DNA from: Flavobacteriales bacterium
GTDB lineage: Bacteria > Bacteroidota > Bacteroidia > Flavobacteriales_D > Sanyastnellaceae
DNA length: 64,000 nucleotides
Assembly (NCBI GenBank): GCA_018402085.1
Contig: JAGYJM010000002.1
Span: 62,001 to 126,000 of the forward strand
Reading direction: 5' to 3'
Each line of letters starts with the position of its first letter. The stretch's first letter is position 1. Below, piece by piece: positions 37,871-47,463 of this stretch. A program made the translations under genes and the position numbers. The notes under the pieces were generated by a model. It saw nothing but the letters and a program-made list of their open reading frames with translations. It had not been told where the DNA came from and did not search any database.

Positions 37871-39069
37871 GGTAAACGGTGATTCTCGTGACGCGAACAT
37901 TCCCGGACGCCAGGATGGCGTCCCTATCCGTGTAAACGGTGATTCTCGTAGTCCAGAAATTCACGGACGCCAGGATGGCGTCCCTCTCCGTGTAAACGGT
38001 GATTCTCGTAGTCCGGAAATTCACGGACGCCAGGTTGGCGTCCCTATCCGTGTTAACGGTGATTCTCGTAGTCCGGAAATTCCCGGACGCCAGGTTGGCG
38101 TCCCTCTCCGTGTTAACGGTGATTCTCGTAGTCCGGAAATTCCCGGACGCCAGGTTGGCGTCCCTATCCGTGTTAACGGTGATTCTCGTAGTCCGGAAAT
38201 TCACGGACGCCAGGATGGCGTCCCTATCCGTGTTAACGGCGATTCGGGTAACCCGAACATTCCCGGACGCCAGGATGGCGTCCCTATCCGTGTAAACGGT
38301 GATTCTCGTAGTCCGGAAATTCACGGACGCCAGGATGGCGTCCCTCTCCGTGTAAACGGTGATTCTCGTAGTCCGGAAATTCACGGACGCCAGGTTGGCG
38401 TCCCTATCCGTGTTAACGGTGATTCTCGTAGTCCGGAAATTCCCGGACGCCAGGTTGGCGTCCCTCTCCGTGTTAACGGTGATTCTCGTAGTCCGGAAAT
38501 TCCCGGACGCCAGGTTGGCGTCCCTATCCGTGTTAACGGTGATTCTCGTAGTCCGAACATTCACGGACGCCAGGTTGGCGTCCCTATCCGTGTAAACGGT
38601 GATTGCCGTGACCCGAACATTCACGGACGGCTGGGAGGCCGTCCCTCTCCGTGTAAACGGTGATTCTCGTGACGCGAACATTCCCGGACGCCAGGATGGC
38701 GTCCCTATCCGTGTAAACGGTGATTCTCGTAGTCCGGAAATTCCCGGACGCCGGGTTGGCGTCCCTCTCCGTGTTAACGGTGATTGCCGTGACGCGAACA
38801 TTCACGGACGCCAGGATGGCGTCCCTATCCGTGTAAACGGTGATTGCCGTGACCCGAACATTCCCGGACGCCAGGATGGCGTCCCTATCCGTGTTAACGG
38901 TGATTCTCGTAACCCGAACATTCCCGGACGCCAGGTTGGCGTCCCTATCCGTGTTAACGGCGATTCGGGTAACCCGAACATTCCCGGACGCCAGGATGGC
39001 GTCCCTCTCCGTGTAAACGGTGATTCTCGTAACCCGAACATTCCCGGACGCCGGGTTGGCGTCCCTATC
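37871..39069. repeat. 60-bp palindromic repeat array A (20 units)
   Basis: Twenty units of 60 bases (one of 61) contain the hairpin GGACGCC-N5-GGCGTCC, a linker CCGTGTAAACGG or CCGTGTTAACGG, and a variable body such as GATTCTCGTAGTCCGG. In one unit (about 38628-38647) the stem changes on both sides to GGACGGC/GCCGTCC. Units 2-5 (37921-38160) and 8-11 (38281-38520) are nearly identical, showing a higher-order duplication of 360 bases. Frames on both strands stay open because 60 is divisible by three. The array lies downstream of the broken S74 gene. Confidence 0.93.
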
Positions 39070-39077
39070 GAATACCC

Positions 39078-39125
39078 TTAAAAAAAGAAGGCGCCGCAAT
39101 CCCGATAGCTATCGGGATGCGGCGC
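39078..39125 (-). terminator. nested hairpin terminator after S74 pseudogene
   Basis: On the minus strand a GCGCCGC/GCGGCGC stem (39091-39097 and 39119-39125) encloses a second palindrome ATCCCGATAG/CTATCGGGAT, and a run of T follows. Paralogous sites at 43661 and 48268 lack the inner palindrome and have the loop AAGGAT instead. Confidence 0.75.
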
Positions 39126-39153
39126 TTTGCTTTCGGTTACAGTGATTCGTTGT

Positions 39154-41056
39154 TTAAATCTTCACCGCACGTTTCACGAACTCTTGTCCGTCAACGATGA
39201 GGGTGTAGAAGTAAATGCCGCTTTCGAGGTTAGACGCATCCCAGTTCACTGAATAGGTGCCTGGTTCTGTAGAGCCACTTATCAGCGTGGCAATCAGGCG
39301 ACCGGACTGGTCGTAGACCACGATCTCTGCTTTGCAGGCACAACCGATGGTGTATTGAATGGTAGTCTGCTGAGCAAATGGATTCGGGTAGTTCTGCTTG
39401 AGGTCTGAAGGTGTAGGCAGTACTTCAAGGTTGAAATCCGACTGCCCCATACCTTGACCGTTTGCAGACTTTGCTTCACAACATGCCGCTACTTGGGCCT
39501 GCAAGTCAGCGAGGTCGCTTTGCAACTGCTCGATGGTGGCTTGTTGTTCTTGGGTGGCTTGCACAAGAATCGGAATGATCTCCAGTAGTGACTGGACGCG
39601 AGGTGAGATCAAGGGCAGGTGAGATGACCTCGCCTGTCTCCGGGTCACGGATTTCAGGCTTACGTCACCTCCCTCAATCTGCATCTGGAAGAACTACTGC
39701 TGAAGCTCCTCGGGCGATGAATCCATATGCATTCCTTCCAGACAGATTCATAAGGCGAGCCGCTTTGGTTGTGGTTATATGATCGTGGACGTACGAGTCG
39801 TTGATCAAGCTGATGGCTCCTTCATATATCCTGAACGTCTGATTTGAACTGTTGATCGCTGATAGTAAGTGGCGCTCCGATAGAATAATAGGGCCATGTG
39901 AAGTAGCCGGCAATATCGGCCTCACCGTCAAACTCACAATATTGGTAATTGCTGAATCCATAGAAGCCCTTCCGGCTACGCCAATATTCTGAACGGTTGC
40001 TCCGCTGAGCTGTGCCAAACACGCCTGTTGTTAGCGCTCCAAAGAACTAGCACCACTCTGCGTGCCGATGTTGTTCGAGAAGCCAGCATCACCAATTGAG
40101 CGTGCAGAATTGATACCACGGACATTATCTGAGTTTGGTGCTGCCTGCGCCAATGCCTCAACAGTGAGGGCGAATGCATTGTCACCTCGCCAAAGGTCTG
40201 TATGCGGCAGAACGGCAAAGTTGTCGAGTGTGGTCTTCGTCGCTCTTCTCACATGTGAGCGCGCTCTGGTGCGGTAGTTCCTATCCACCACATGCCAATG
40301 GTACCCGCACCTGCGGCTCCTTCAACAAAAAGAAGTCGGTAGATTGCTGTTGAAACCTACCATCAATGAATTGTTGATAGCATTCGTCAGTGGATTACCG
40401 TTTAAACCGGAGCCAAAAACCATACCATTATCAGAAGAAATTTCGATGTCGCAGCCAAGCGCCGTGTTGAAGTCGCCGGTCATGTTAAGGTTTTTACCCG
40501 CAGCGAAGCTGAATACACCTGAACCGTTATTGTTCTGACCGAACAGGGTAACATGGGAGTTCGTGGCACTGTTATTAAAACCGAAGCAAGTTGAGTAATT
40601 GGCTGTTGCCGTCACCTCCAATTCTTGGCCAAATGCAAATGTAGATAAATCTGACGCTGTGACATCTCTGCCGTATGCAAAGGAAAATTGGCCTACGTCT
40701 GTGCCATCCCATTCAGAACCAAGTGCTTGACCACCTCGGAAGGCAGCGTCTTCAGGGATGTACATCAAGCGGTAACCAGCGCCTAGATTTGGGTTACTGC
40801 CAATGTCATTGGTTACGAGTACTCCACCACTATCCACATGCAGGCGCATGTCAGGGTTGGTGACCCCAATGCCGACCTCACCGGTGGTGGTGACACGCAT
40901 TTTTTCGTCGCCGTCTGTGTATATCGGAAAATCGAAGCCGTTCGTCGTTCCGATGAAAGAGGAAGCATTAGCTGCATTTCCATTAGAACGCCAATCAAAT
41001 TGAGAAAAAGCGAGGGATGGTAAAAGAATAGCTATGATAAAAGTTATCGTTTTCAT
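39154..41056 (-). pseudogene. broken S74-chaperone/T9SS protein gene, copy 1
   Basis: This is the paralogue of the intact 625-aa gene at 43719-45596. The N-terminal 240 residues (signal peptide, YadA-type head repeats) are open from the ATG at 41056 to about 40330. The middle (about 39550-40330) is broken by many one-base insertions relative to the intact copy. The C-terminal part (NYPNPFAQQTTIQYTIGCAC to the end) is open again and almost identical. Nearly all differences in the middle are single-base insertions, so a sequencing or assembly fault is as likely as real decay. Its start overlaps the stop of the upstream cargo gene (ATGA). Confidence 0.85.
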
Positions 41057-42099
41057 GGTGATAAAGCTTTCGAAACGATCAATTTCCGTGTGCTTGTGTG
41101 GTGTCCTGATGTGAATCTAACTATGTACACACCATTATTCAGGTTTGAGACGTCAATACTTCGTTCTTGAACCTCTTTTTGAACAACTTTTACTACTTGA
41201 CCATTTGAAGCATAAATAGTAATTTCTCCGTTCTGAACTGAATTCACCGTAAGGTTATTTATCGCGGGGTTGGGGTAAAGTGTAAGGCTAATAGTGTTAA
41301 GTTGCTCTAAATGATTAGAAGGTTTTTGAATTCCTACATAGACGTCGTCAATGTAGTAATATGCCGCTCCCCAATATTGTAAAGGGAACTGAACCCCTAC
41401 TGTGTCACCCGGGAAAACGACCTGCTCAAATTCTGTGTCGCCGAATGGAAATAAGTTACCAATGTATAAGAATTGTTCTGTCCCGTCTGCTATATAAGTA
41501 AACTCTACCTTCACCCATCCTTCTCGATCGGTAATAAAAGTATTAGGTGTCAGCGTAACATAATCGTCAACTTCGATAGTCGTGCTATAGCCTGGGATAA
41601 AGCCTTTGGAATAATCGAGTGAATCAGAGTCAAATCCAGCGCAGATCATCCATGTGCCGTCAGTGGCTACTTCTGCCATGGATACATAAAACTCTACGTG
41701 GTAAACGCTATCCTCTTGCAAGGGTTGCAATAGTCGAGTTCCTAGATATTCTACCCATTCTACAAATCCATTATCATATGCAAAGAATGCGCCAGCATAT
41801 CCAAGCCCATTGTTTGGTTCCTGACAACCATTAAAATTAGTTGGAACGCCAAACAACCAACTTTCTGGTGTTTCAGGGTAAGGGCAAGGTTCTTCTAAAA
41901 CAATTGCACACTCATGAAAAAGATCAGGAGTAGCATCGGTGGGTGAAAACCAAGGGTATGCATCAAAAATACTATTATCATTAAAGATACAATCGGTACG
42001 CTCTTCAAACCCCGGATTAGGCACTAAATTACCTTCTTGTGCTTCTGCGGTGAAAAAAAGAACACCACAGCAAGCCACACAAAACATCAATCGTTTCAC
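41053..42099 (-). CDS. T9SS cargo protein with jellyroll-like domain, copy 1
   Basis: The 348-aa secreted protein has a signal peptide (MKRLMFCVACCGVLFFTAEAQ), a mature start NLVPNPGFEE typical of carbohydrate-binding-like jellyrolls, the strand motif YYYIDDVYV (about residue 245), and a type A T9SS sorting domain at about 265-348 (LYPNPAINNLTV, ending in STRKLIVSK). Its C-terminus should direct outer-membrane passage and surface attachment. It forms a two-gene unit with the S74 gene downstream, overlapping by 4 bases. The ligand is unknown. A paralogue is at 45612-46625. Confidence 0.82.
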   Translation of the reverse strand: MKRLMFCVACCGVLFFTAEAQEGNLVPNPGFEERTDCIFNDNSIFDAYPWFSPTDATPDLFHECAIVLEEPCPYPETPESWLFGVPTNFNGCQEPNNGLGYAGAFFAYDNGFVEWVEYLGTRLLQPLQEDSVYHVEFYVSMAEVATDGTWMICAGFDSDSLDYSKGFIPGYSTTIEVDDYVTLTPNTFITDREGWVKVEFTYIADGTEQFLYIGNLFPFGDTEFEQVVFPGDTVGVQFPLQYWGAAYYYIDDVYVGIQKPSNHLEQLNTISLTLYPNPAINNLTVNSVQNGEITIYASNGQVVKVVQKEVQERSIDVSNLNNGVYIVRFTSGHHTSTRKLIVSKALSP

Positions 42100-42560
42100 A
42101 ATGAAAAATTAAAAGTTATTGAAGGGCATCAGGCTGCCCGTTGACCACCGCGCTTTCGTGCGCGGTAAACGTGCTTTAAGGTAAAGAAGGTTTTGCCAAA
42201 AGCAAAGGTGAAAGAGAGATATCGGGCAGGCGCCCTTAAGTGAAGTGGGCTGCTACGTGTTGCCATTCGGGTTTTGATCGAATGAACGGGTCTCTGCGCA
42301 GCCGCACAGATGCGACGTTACCCTGAGACCGCATCCCGATAGCCATCGGGATTGCGGCGCAACGGTGACCCCGTTTCCTCCTTCTCCTTTTACTCTCATT
42401 TTCACTTTTATTCTCTCTCTCTACGGAACCGACCGAATGCATAGGTTGTATGTCATTCAGGTGAATTAGCATGTGTTGAATATACAAGAGAATTTGACTT
42501 GTTCGACGGGATTTGTGTTAACGAATAGTGAAGTTGATCGGGGATCGGGGGTCGGGGGTC
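42036..42560. repeat. duplicated 0.5-kb segment, copy 1
   Basis: This stretch spans the start of the cargo gene and its upstream spacer. It is virtually identical to 46562-47086, at a constant offset of 4526 bases. It contains palindromes GGGCA-N6-TGCCC, ACCGCGC/GCGCGGT and CCCGATAG/CATCGGG. An 83-codon minus-strand frame (42236-42487) is identical in both copies, but it lies in repeat-rich DNA and shows no gene signals. No promoter with an exact TAnnTTTG element is seen upstream of the cargo gene. Confidence 0.85.
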
Positions 42561-42810
42561 GCGGATCGCAGTAGTCAGGGAACAGAGAGGGATGCGCTAC
42601 GCGCATCCATAAATTATTCCAGCCATTGAATTTTTGAGGGAGTGATGGCGGCGCATCATTGCGCCCCAACATCCTTTGGTATTCACGGATAGGGACGCCT
42701 CCCAGGCGTCCGGGTATCCGCAACGATACTCGATTTCACGTATGCACAAGGTTTCTTTTCTAGAAGGTGTTCCTCTTTGTGTAAACAGAGATTCTCGTGA
42801 TGCGAATCCG
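42561..42810. other. array B left flank
   Basis: This gap holds GGGGATC-type simple repeats, a GGATGCG/CGCGCATCC palindrome (about 42590-42606), a GGCGC/GCGCC palindrome and the leader shared with arrays A and C (from about 42660). No gene is seen. Confidence 0.7.
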
Positions 42811-43652
42811 CGTTAACAGCGATTCGGGTAACCCGAACATTCCCGGACGCCAGGTTGGCGTCCCTATCCGCGTTAACGGTGATTCTCGTAACCCGAACAT
42901 TCCCGGACGCCAAGTTGGCGTCCCTATCCGTGTAAACGGTGATTCTCGTGACCCGAACATTCCCGGACGCCAGGTTGGCGTCCCTATCCGCGTTAACGGT
43001 GATTCTCGTAACCCGAACATTCCCGGACGCCAAGTTGGCGTCCCTATCCGTGTAAACGGTGATTCTCGTGACCCGAACATTCCCGGACGCCAGGATGGCG
43101 TCCCTATCCGTGTAAACGGTGATTCTCGTGACGCGAACATTCCCGGACGCCAGGATGGCGTCCCTCTCCGTGTAAACGGTGATTCTCGTGACGCGAACAT
43201 TCCCGGACGCCAGGTTGGCGTCCCTATCCTTGTAAACGGTGATTCTCGTAACCCGAACATTCCCGGACGCCAGGATGGCGTCCCTATCCGTGTAAACGGT
43301 GATTCTCGTAGTCCGGAAATTCCCGGACGCCAGGATGGCGTCCCTATCCGTGTTAACGGTGATTCTCGTGACGCGAACATTCCCGGACGCCAGGATGGCG
43401 TCCCTATCCGTGTAAACGGTGATTCTCGTAGTCCGGAAATTCACGGACGGCTGGGAGGCCGTCCCTCTCCGCGTTAACGGTGATTCTCGTGACGCGAACA
43501 TTCACGGACGCCAGGATGGCGTCCCTATCCGTGTAAACGGTGATTCTCGTGACGCGAACATTCACGGACGCCAGGATGGCGTCCCTATCCGTGTAAACGG
43601 TGATTCTCGTGACGCGAACATTCACGGACGCCAGGATGGCGTCCCTATCGAA
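42811..43652. repeat. 60-bp palindromic repeat array B (14 units)
   Basis: Fourteen units of the same 60-base repeat. Linkers include CCGCGTTAACGG, which is rare in array A. One unit (about 43445-43465) carries the double stem change GGACGGC/GCCGTCC and is one base longer. The last three units are almost identical, suggesting recent amplification. The array lies downstream of the intact S74 gene and ends next to its terminator. Confidence 0.93.
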
Positions 43653-43660
43653 TGCCATTA

Positions 43661-43690
43661 AAAAAAGAAGGTGCCGCAAGGATGCGGCGC
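43661..43690 (-). terminator. hairpin terminator after intact S74 gene
   Basis: GTGCCGC/GCGGCGC (one wobble) encloses AAGGAT and is followed on the minus strand by a T-run. It is the empty counterpart of the nested hairpin at 39078. Confidence 0.75.
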
Positions 43691-43718
43691 TTTGCTTTCG
43701 GTTACAGTGATTCGTTGT

Positions 43719-45596
43719 TTAAATCTTCACCGCTCGTTTCACGAACTCTTGTCCGTCAACGATGAGGGTGTAGAAGTAGATGCCGCTTTCGAGGTTAGAG
43801 GCATCCCAGTTGACTGAATAGGTGCCGGGTTCGGCAGAGCCGCTTACCAACGTTGCAATCAGGCGACCGGATTGGTCGTAGACCACGATCTCTGCTTTGC
43901 AGGCACAACCAATAGTGTATTGAATGGTAGTCTGCTGCGCAAATGGATTCGGGTAGTTCTGCTTTAGGTCTGATGGGGTAGGGATGACCTCAAGGTTGAA
44001 ATCAGATTGGCTCATGCCTTGACCGTTCGCAGATTTTGCTTCACAACATGCCGCTACTTGAGCCTGCAGGTCAGCGAGGTCGCTTTGCAACTGTTCGATG
44101 GTGGCTTGTTGCTCTTGGGTGGCTTTCACAAGAATCGGAATGATCTCCTGGTAATTGACTGCGAGGTGATCAAGGGCAGGTGAGATGACCTCGCCTGTCT
44201 CCGGGTCACGGATTTCAGGTTTAGTCACCTCCTCAACTGCATCTGGAAGAACCTGCTGAAGCTCCTGGGCGATGAATCCGTAATGCATTCCTTCAGACAG
44301 ATTCATAAGCGAGCCGCTTTGGTTGTGGTTATATGATCGTGGACGTAAGTCGTTGATCAAGCTGATGGCTCCTTCTATATCCTGAACGTCTGATTTGAAC
44401 TGTTGATCGCTGATAGTAAGTGGCGCTCCGATAGTAATAGGGCCTGTGAAGTAGCCGGCAATATCGGCCTCACCGTAAACTCCAATATTGGTAATTGTTG
44501 AATCCATAGAAGCCCTTCCGGCTACGCCAATATTCTGAACGGTTGCTCCGCTAGCTGTGCCAAACACGCCTGTTGTTAGCTCTCCAAAACTAGCACCACT
44601 CTGCGTGCCGATGTTGTTCGAGAAGCCTGCATCGCCAACTGTACGAAGATTGATACCACGTACGTTAGCCGAGTTGGGAGCTGCTTGCGCGAATGCCTCA
44701 ACAGTCAGGGCGAATACATCACCACCACCGCCGAAGGCTTGTATGCGAGCGGCAAAGTTGTCGAGTGTGGTTTCGTCTCTTCTTACATGTAAGCGCGCTG
44801 CCGGTGCGGTAGTTCCTATCCCCACTTGACCAATGGTACCTGCGCCAGTTGCTCCTTCAACAAAAAGGGTAGGTAGGTTACTGTTGAAGCCCACCATCAT
44901 CGAATTATTGATGGAATTCGTTAGTGGGTTACCGTTTAGGCCAGCACCAAGAACCATCCCGTTGTCAGAGGTAATGTCAATAAAACAACCAAGCGCTGTG
45001 TTGAAGTTACCGGTCATGTCTAGGTTCTTACCCGCTGCGAAGCTGAATACACCTGAACCGTTGTTGTTCTGACCGAAAAGGGCTATGTGGGAGTTCGTGG
45101 CACTGTTATTAAAACCGAAGCAAGTTGAGTAATTGGCTGTTGCTGTTATCTCCAAATTTTGTCCAAATGCGAACGAAGATAAACTTGAGGCAGTGACATC
45201 GGCGCCATAAGCGAAGGAAAAATCGCCTATGTTTGGTGCATCCCACTCGTTTCCAATTGCTAGTCCACCTCTGAAGGCAAGGTTTTCGGGGATATACATC
45301 AAGCGATGTCCTCCACCGAGGTTGGGGTTACTGCCAACAGTACCAGTAACCAATACCCCTCTGCTATCCACATGCAGGCGCATGTCAGGATTCGGGGTTG
45401 CGATGCCGACGAAGCCTTCGTCAGAATCAATCACTGCACGTTGCAAGTTGTTTGTTCTAAATCGTAAATCTTCAGGGTTTGTCGAGCCAAGAAAGTCGGT
45501 TGATGCAGGTGTATTTCCGTTTAATAACCATTCGTTCTGGCCAAATAGACAAAATTGAATGAGTATGAGAACTAATGTTATGAAGAATGTTTTCAT
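43719..45596 (-). CDS. YadA-head / S74 chaperone / T9SS sorting protein
   Basis: The 625-aa protein has a signal peptide (1-19) and YadA-type head repeats (about 125-260: DFSFAYGADVTASSLSSFAFG). A peptidase S74 intramolecular chaperone follows (about 395-475: SDQQFKSDVQDIEGAI, then YGFIAQELQQVLPDAV), then a short coiled coil (about 485-515) and a type A T9SS domain (about 545-625). S74 domains trimerise fibres and cut themselves off at the serine before the conserved aspartate. Here release would detach the coiled coil and sorting domain, which is odd for a surface protein. It follows the cargo gene by 15 bases. Confidence 0.88.
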   Translation of the reverse strand: MKTFFITLVLILIQFCLFGQNEWLLNGNTPASTDFLGSTNPEDLRFRTNNLQRAVIDSDEGFVGIATPNPDMRLHVDSRGVLVTGTVGSNPNLGGGHRLMYIPENLAFRGGLAIGNEWDAPNIGDFSFAYGADVTASSLSSFAFGQNLEITATANYSTCFGFNNSATNSHIALFGQNNNGSGVFSFAAGKNLDMTGNFNTALGCFIDITSDNGMVLGAGLNGNPLTNSINNSMMVGFNSNLPTLFVEGATGAGTIGQVGIGTTAPAARLHVRRDETTLDNFAARIQAFGGGGDVFALTVEAFAQAAPNSANVRGINLRTVGDAGFSNNIGTQSGASFGELTTGVFGTASGATVQNIGVAGRASMDSTITNIGVYGEADIAGYFTGPITIGAPLTISDQQFKSDVQDIEGAISLINDLRPRSYNHNQSGSLMNLSEGMHYGFIAQELQQVLPDAVEEVTKPEIRDPETGEVISPALDHLAVNYQEIIPILVKATQEQQATIEQLQSDLADLQAQVAACCEAKSANGQGMSQSDFNLEVIPTPSDLKQNYPNPFAQQTTIQYTIGCACKAEIVVYDQSGRLIATLVSGSAEPGTYSVNWDASNLESGIYFYTLIVDGQEFVKRAVKI

Positions 45597-45611
45597 GATT
45601 ATTGGATGTCG

Positions 45612-46625
45612 TCATTGTATGATGATTTTTTGTGTGTTACTGAGGTGTTCGTTGATTTCGACTAAAAAATACAGACCCGGAGATAAATGATTTAGATAAA
45701 ACGTATTCTCACCTTGTTCTATGTCTAAGGTTTGGATAATTGCTCCCGTACTATTCACTACTTGAAATTCTGTAGATCGTGTGCTGCTGGTTTGAATCAC
45801 TCCGTCTGTGATTGACGGGTGAAACCGTATTTCACTTATTACGTTTTCAAGTTGACTGACATCGCTCACCTCTTCAACAAAAACATCATCGATGTAGTAA
45901 TAAGCACTTTCAAGAAAATGCCCCGGCCAATCGGATTCATCAATCACGAATTCGAATTCAATTTCTTCGTTCGATTCAAAGTTTCCGATATAAAGGAATT
46001 CTTCTCCACCAGTGGCTTTATAGGTGAAGGATATTTCATACCAATCGTCTGTGTCATTGATGAACTCACCTTGTTCGTTAGTAAGAACTATAGGCGGTGA
46101 TATATGCACTATGTGATTATCATCGAAAATCAATGAATCGTTGCTTAACCCAACTGAGAGAGACCACGTAGCCACCATTGACCTCTCAGCCAAAGTGACG
46201 AAGTACCCAATGGAGTATATAGAGCCATTTTCAAGGGGTTCCAGTAATTTAACAGCTAGGTACTCTCGCCATTCGTTCTCTGGTGAAGCACCGGGATTCA
46301 TGAAGAACGCTCCGGCATAACCGACTCCACCATGTGGCGACTGACAACCAAAAGTATTGGTCGGAATACCGAAAAGCCATGGGTCAAGTGCTACTATTTC
46401 TGGGTAAGGACAAGGTTCTTCATTTAGAATTGCACATTCATGGCAAATATCCGGTGTTGCAGCAGTAGGCGAAAACCAAGGCGGTGCATCCGATACATCG
46501 CTATCATTTGAGATGCAATTAATCCTATCTTCAAACCCTGGATTGGGCACTAAATTACCATCCTGTGCTTCTGCGGTGAAAAAAAGAACACCACAGCAAG
46601 CCACACAAAACATCAATCGTTTCAC
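45612..46625 (-). CDS. T9SS cargo protein with jellyroll-like domain, copy 2
   Basis: The 337-aa paralogue of the protein at 41053-42099 shares an identical signal peptide and the pattern NLVPNPGFEDR, AGAFF and YYYIDDVFV. It has diverged through the middle, and its C-terminal sorting domain is shorter and different (HLSPGLYFLVEINEHLSNTQKIIIQ). Sharp identity at the 5' end with divergence inside suggests recent exchange of the promoter and signal region. It is the first gene of a two-gene unit with the S74 gene. Confidence 0.82.
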   Translation of the reverse strand: MKRLMFCVACCGVLFFTAEAQDGNLVPNPGFEDRINCISNDSDVSDAPPWFSPTAATPDICHECAILNEEPCPYPEIVALDPWLFGIPTNTFGCQSPHGGVGYAGAFFMNPGASPENEWREYLAVKLLEPLENGSIYSIGYFVTLAERSMVATWSLSVGLSNDSLIFDDNHIVHISPPIVLTNEQGEFINDTDDWYEISFTYKATGGEEFLYIGNFESNEEIEFEFVIDESDWPGHFLESAYYYIDDVFVEEVSDVSQLENVISEIRFHPSITDGVIQTSSTRSTEFQVVNSTGAIIQTLDIEQGENTFYLNHLSPGLYFLVEINEHLSNTQKIIIQ

Positions 46626-47086
46626 AATGAAAAATTAAAAGTTATTGAAGGGCATCAGGCTGCCCGTTGACCACCGCGCTTTCGTGCGCGGTAAACGTGC
46701 TTTAAGGTAAAGAAGGTTTTGCCAAAAGCAAAGGTGAAAGAGAGATATCGGGCAGGCGCCCTTAAGTGAAGTGGGCTGCTACGTGTTGCCATTCGGGTTT
46801 TGATCGAATGAACGGGTCTCTGCGCAGCCGCACAGATGCGACGTTACCCTGAGACCGCATCCCGATAGCCATCGGGATTGCGGCGCAACGGTGACCCCGT
46901 TTCCTCCTTCTCCTTTTACTCTCATTTTCACTTTTATTCTCTCTCTCTACGGAACCGACCGAATGCATAGGTTGTATGTCATTCAGGTGAATTAGCATGT
47001 GTTGAATATACAAGAGAATTTGACTTGTTCGACGGGATTTGTGTTAACGAATAGTGAAGTTGATCGGGGATCGGGGATCGGGGGTC
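46562..47086. repeat. duplicated 0.5-kb segment, copy 2
   Basis: Near-exact copy of 42036-42560 (offset 4526). The same palindromes and the same 83-codon frame are present. Past about 47060 the two copies differ in simple repeats of GGGGATC type. Confidence 0.85.
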
Positions 47087-47203
47087 GGGGGTCGCGGATC
47101 GTTGGAATCAGGGAATAGAGAGGGATGCGCTACGCGCATCCGTAAATCAACTACTGAGTTAATGAAGCGGTCGCGGACGTAGCGCTTTAATGGGGCGTCT
47201 GAA
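47087..47203. other. palindrome-bearing spacer
   Basis: Contains a GGATGCG/CGCGCATCC palindrome at about 47121-47138 inside the context GAGAGG...CCGTAAAT. The same core returns at about 47389-47408 and at 42590. No gene is seen. Confidence 0.6.
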
Positions 47204-47365
47204 TCCCGTGAAGATGGATAAAACTCCCGTGAAGATGGACCAAACTCTCGTGAAGATGGACCAAACTCCCGTGAAGATGGACCAAACTCCCGTGAAGATG
47301 GACCAAACTCTCGTGAAGATGGACCAAACTCTCGTGAAGATGGACAAAACTCCCGTGAAGATGGA
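47204..47365. repeat. 21-bp tandem repeat, eight copies
   Basis: Eight units of TCCCGTGAAGATGGACCAAA plus C start every 21 bases from 47204 to 47351, with TCC/TCT and GACC/GATA variants. The period is a multiple of three and open frames exist on both strands, but no gene signals are seen. It is absent from the matching spacer before array B, so it arose after the duplication or was lost there. Confidence 0.9.
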
Positions 47366-47463
47366 TCGTTGGAATCCCGGAACAGAGAGGGATGCGCTAC
47401 GCGCATCCGTAAATCGCCGAATGAAGTGGATTTGATGGCGGATCGGGGATCAGGGATCTTGGA

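Noticed and set aside
37773-39099. Long open frames on both strands in the 60-bp arrays (up to 342 codons, 20-residue periodic peptides)
   Set aside because: The period of 60 keeps any stop-free frame open on both strands. There are no signal peptides or start signals, unrelated frames are equally open, and one-base indels shift the frame between units.
42236-42487. 83-codon minus-strand ORF, identical at 46762-47013
   Set aside because: Identity is explained by the duplicated block. The frame lies over palindromes and low-complexity purine tracts and has no gene signals.
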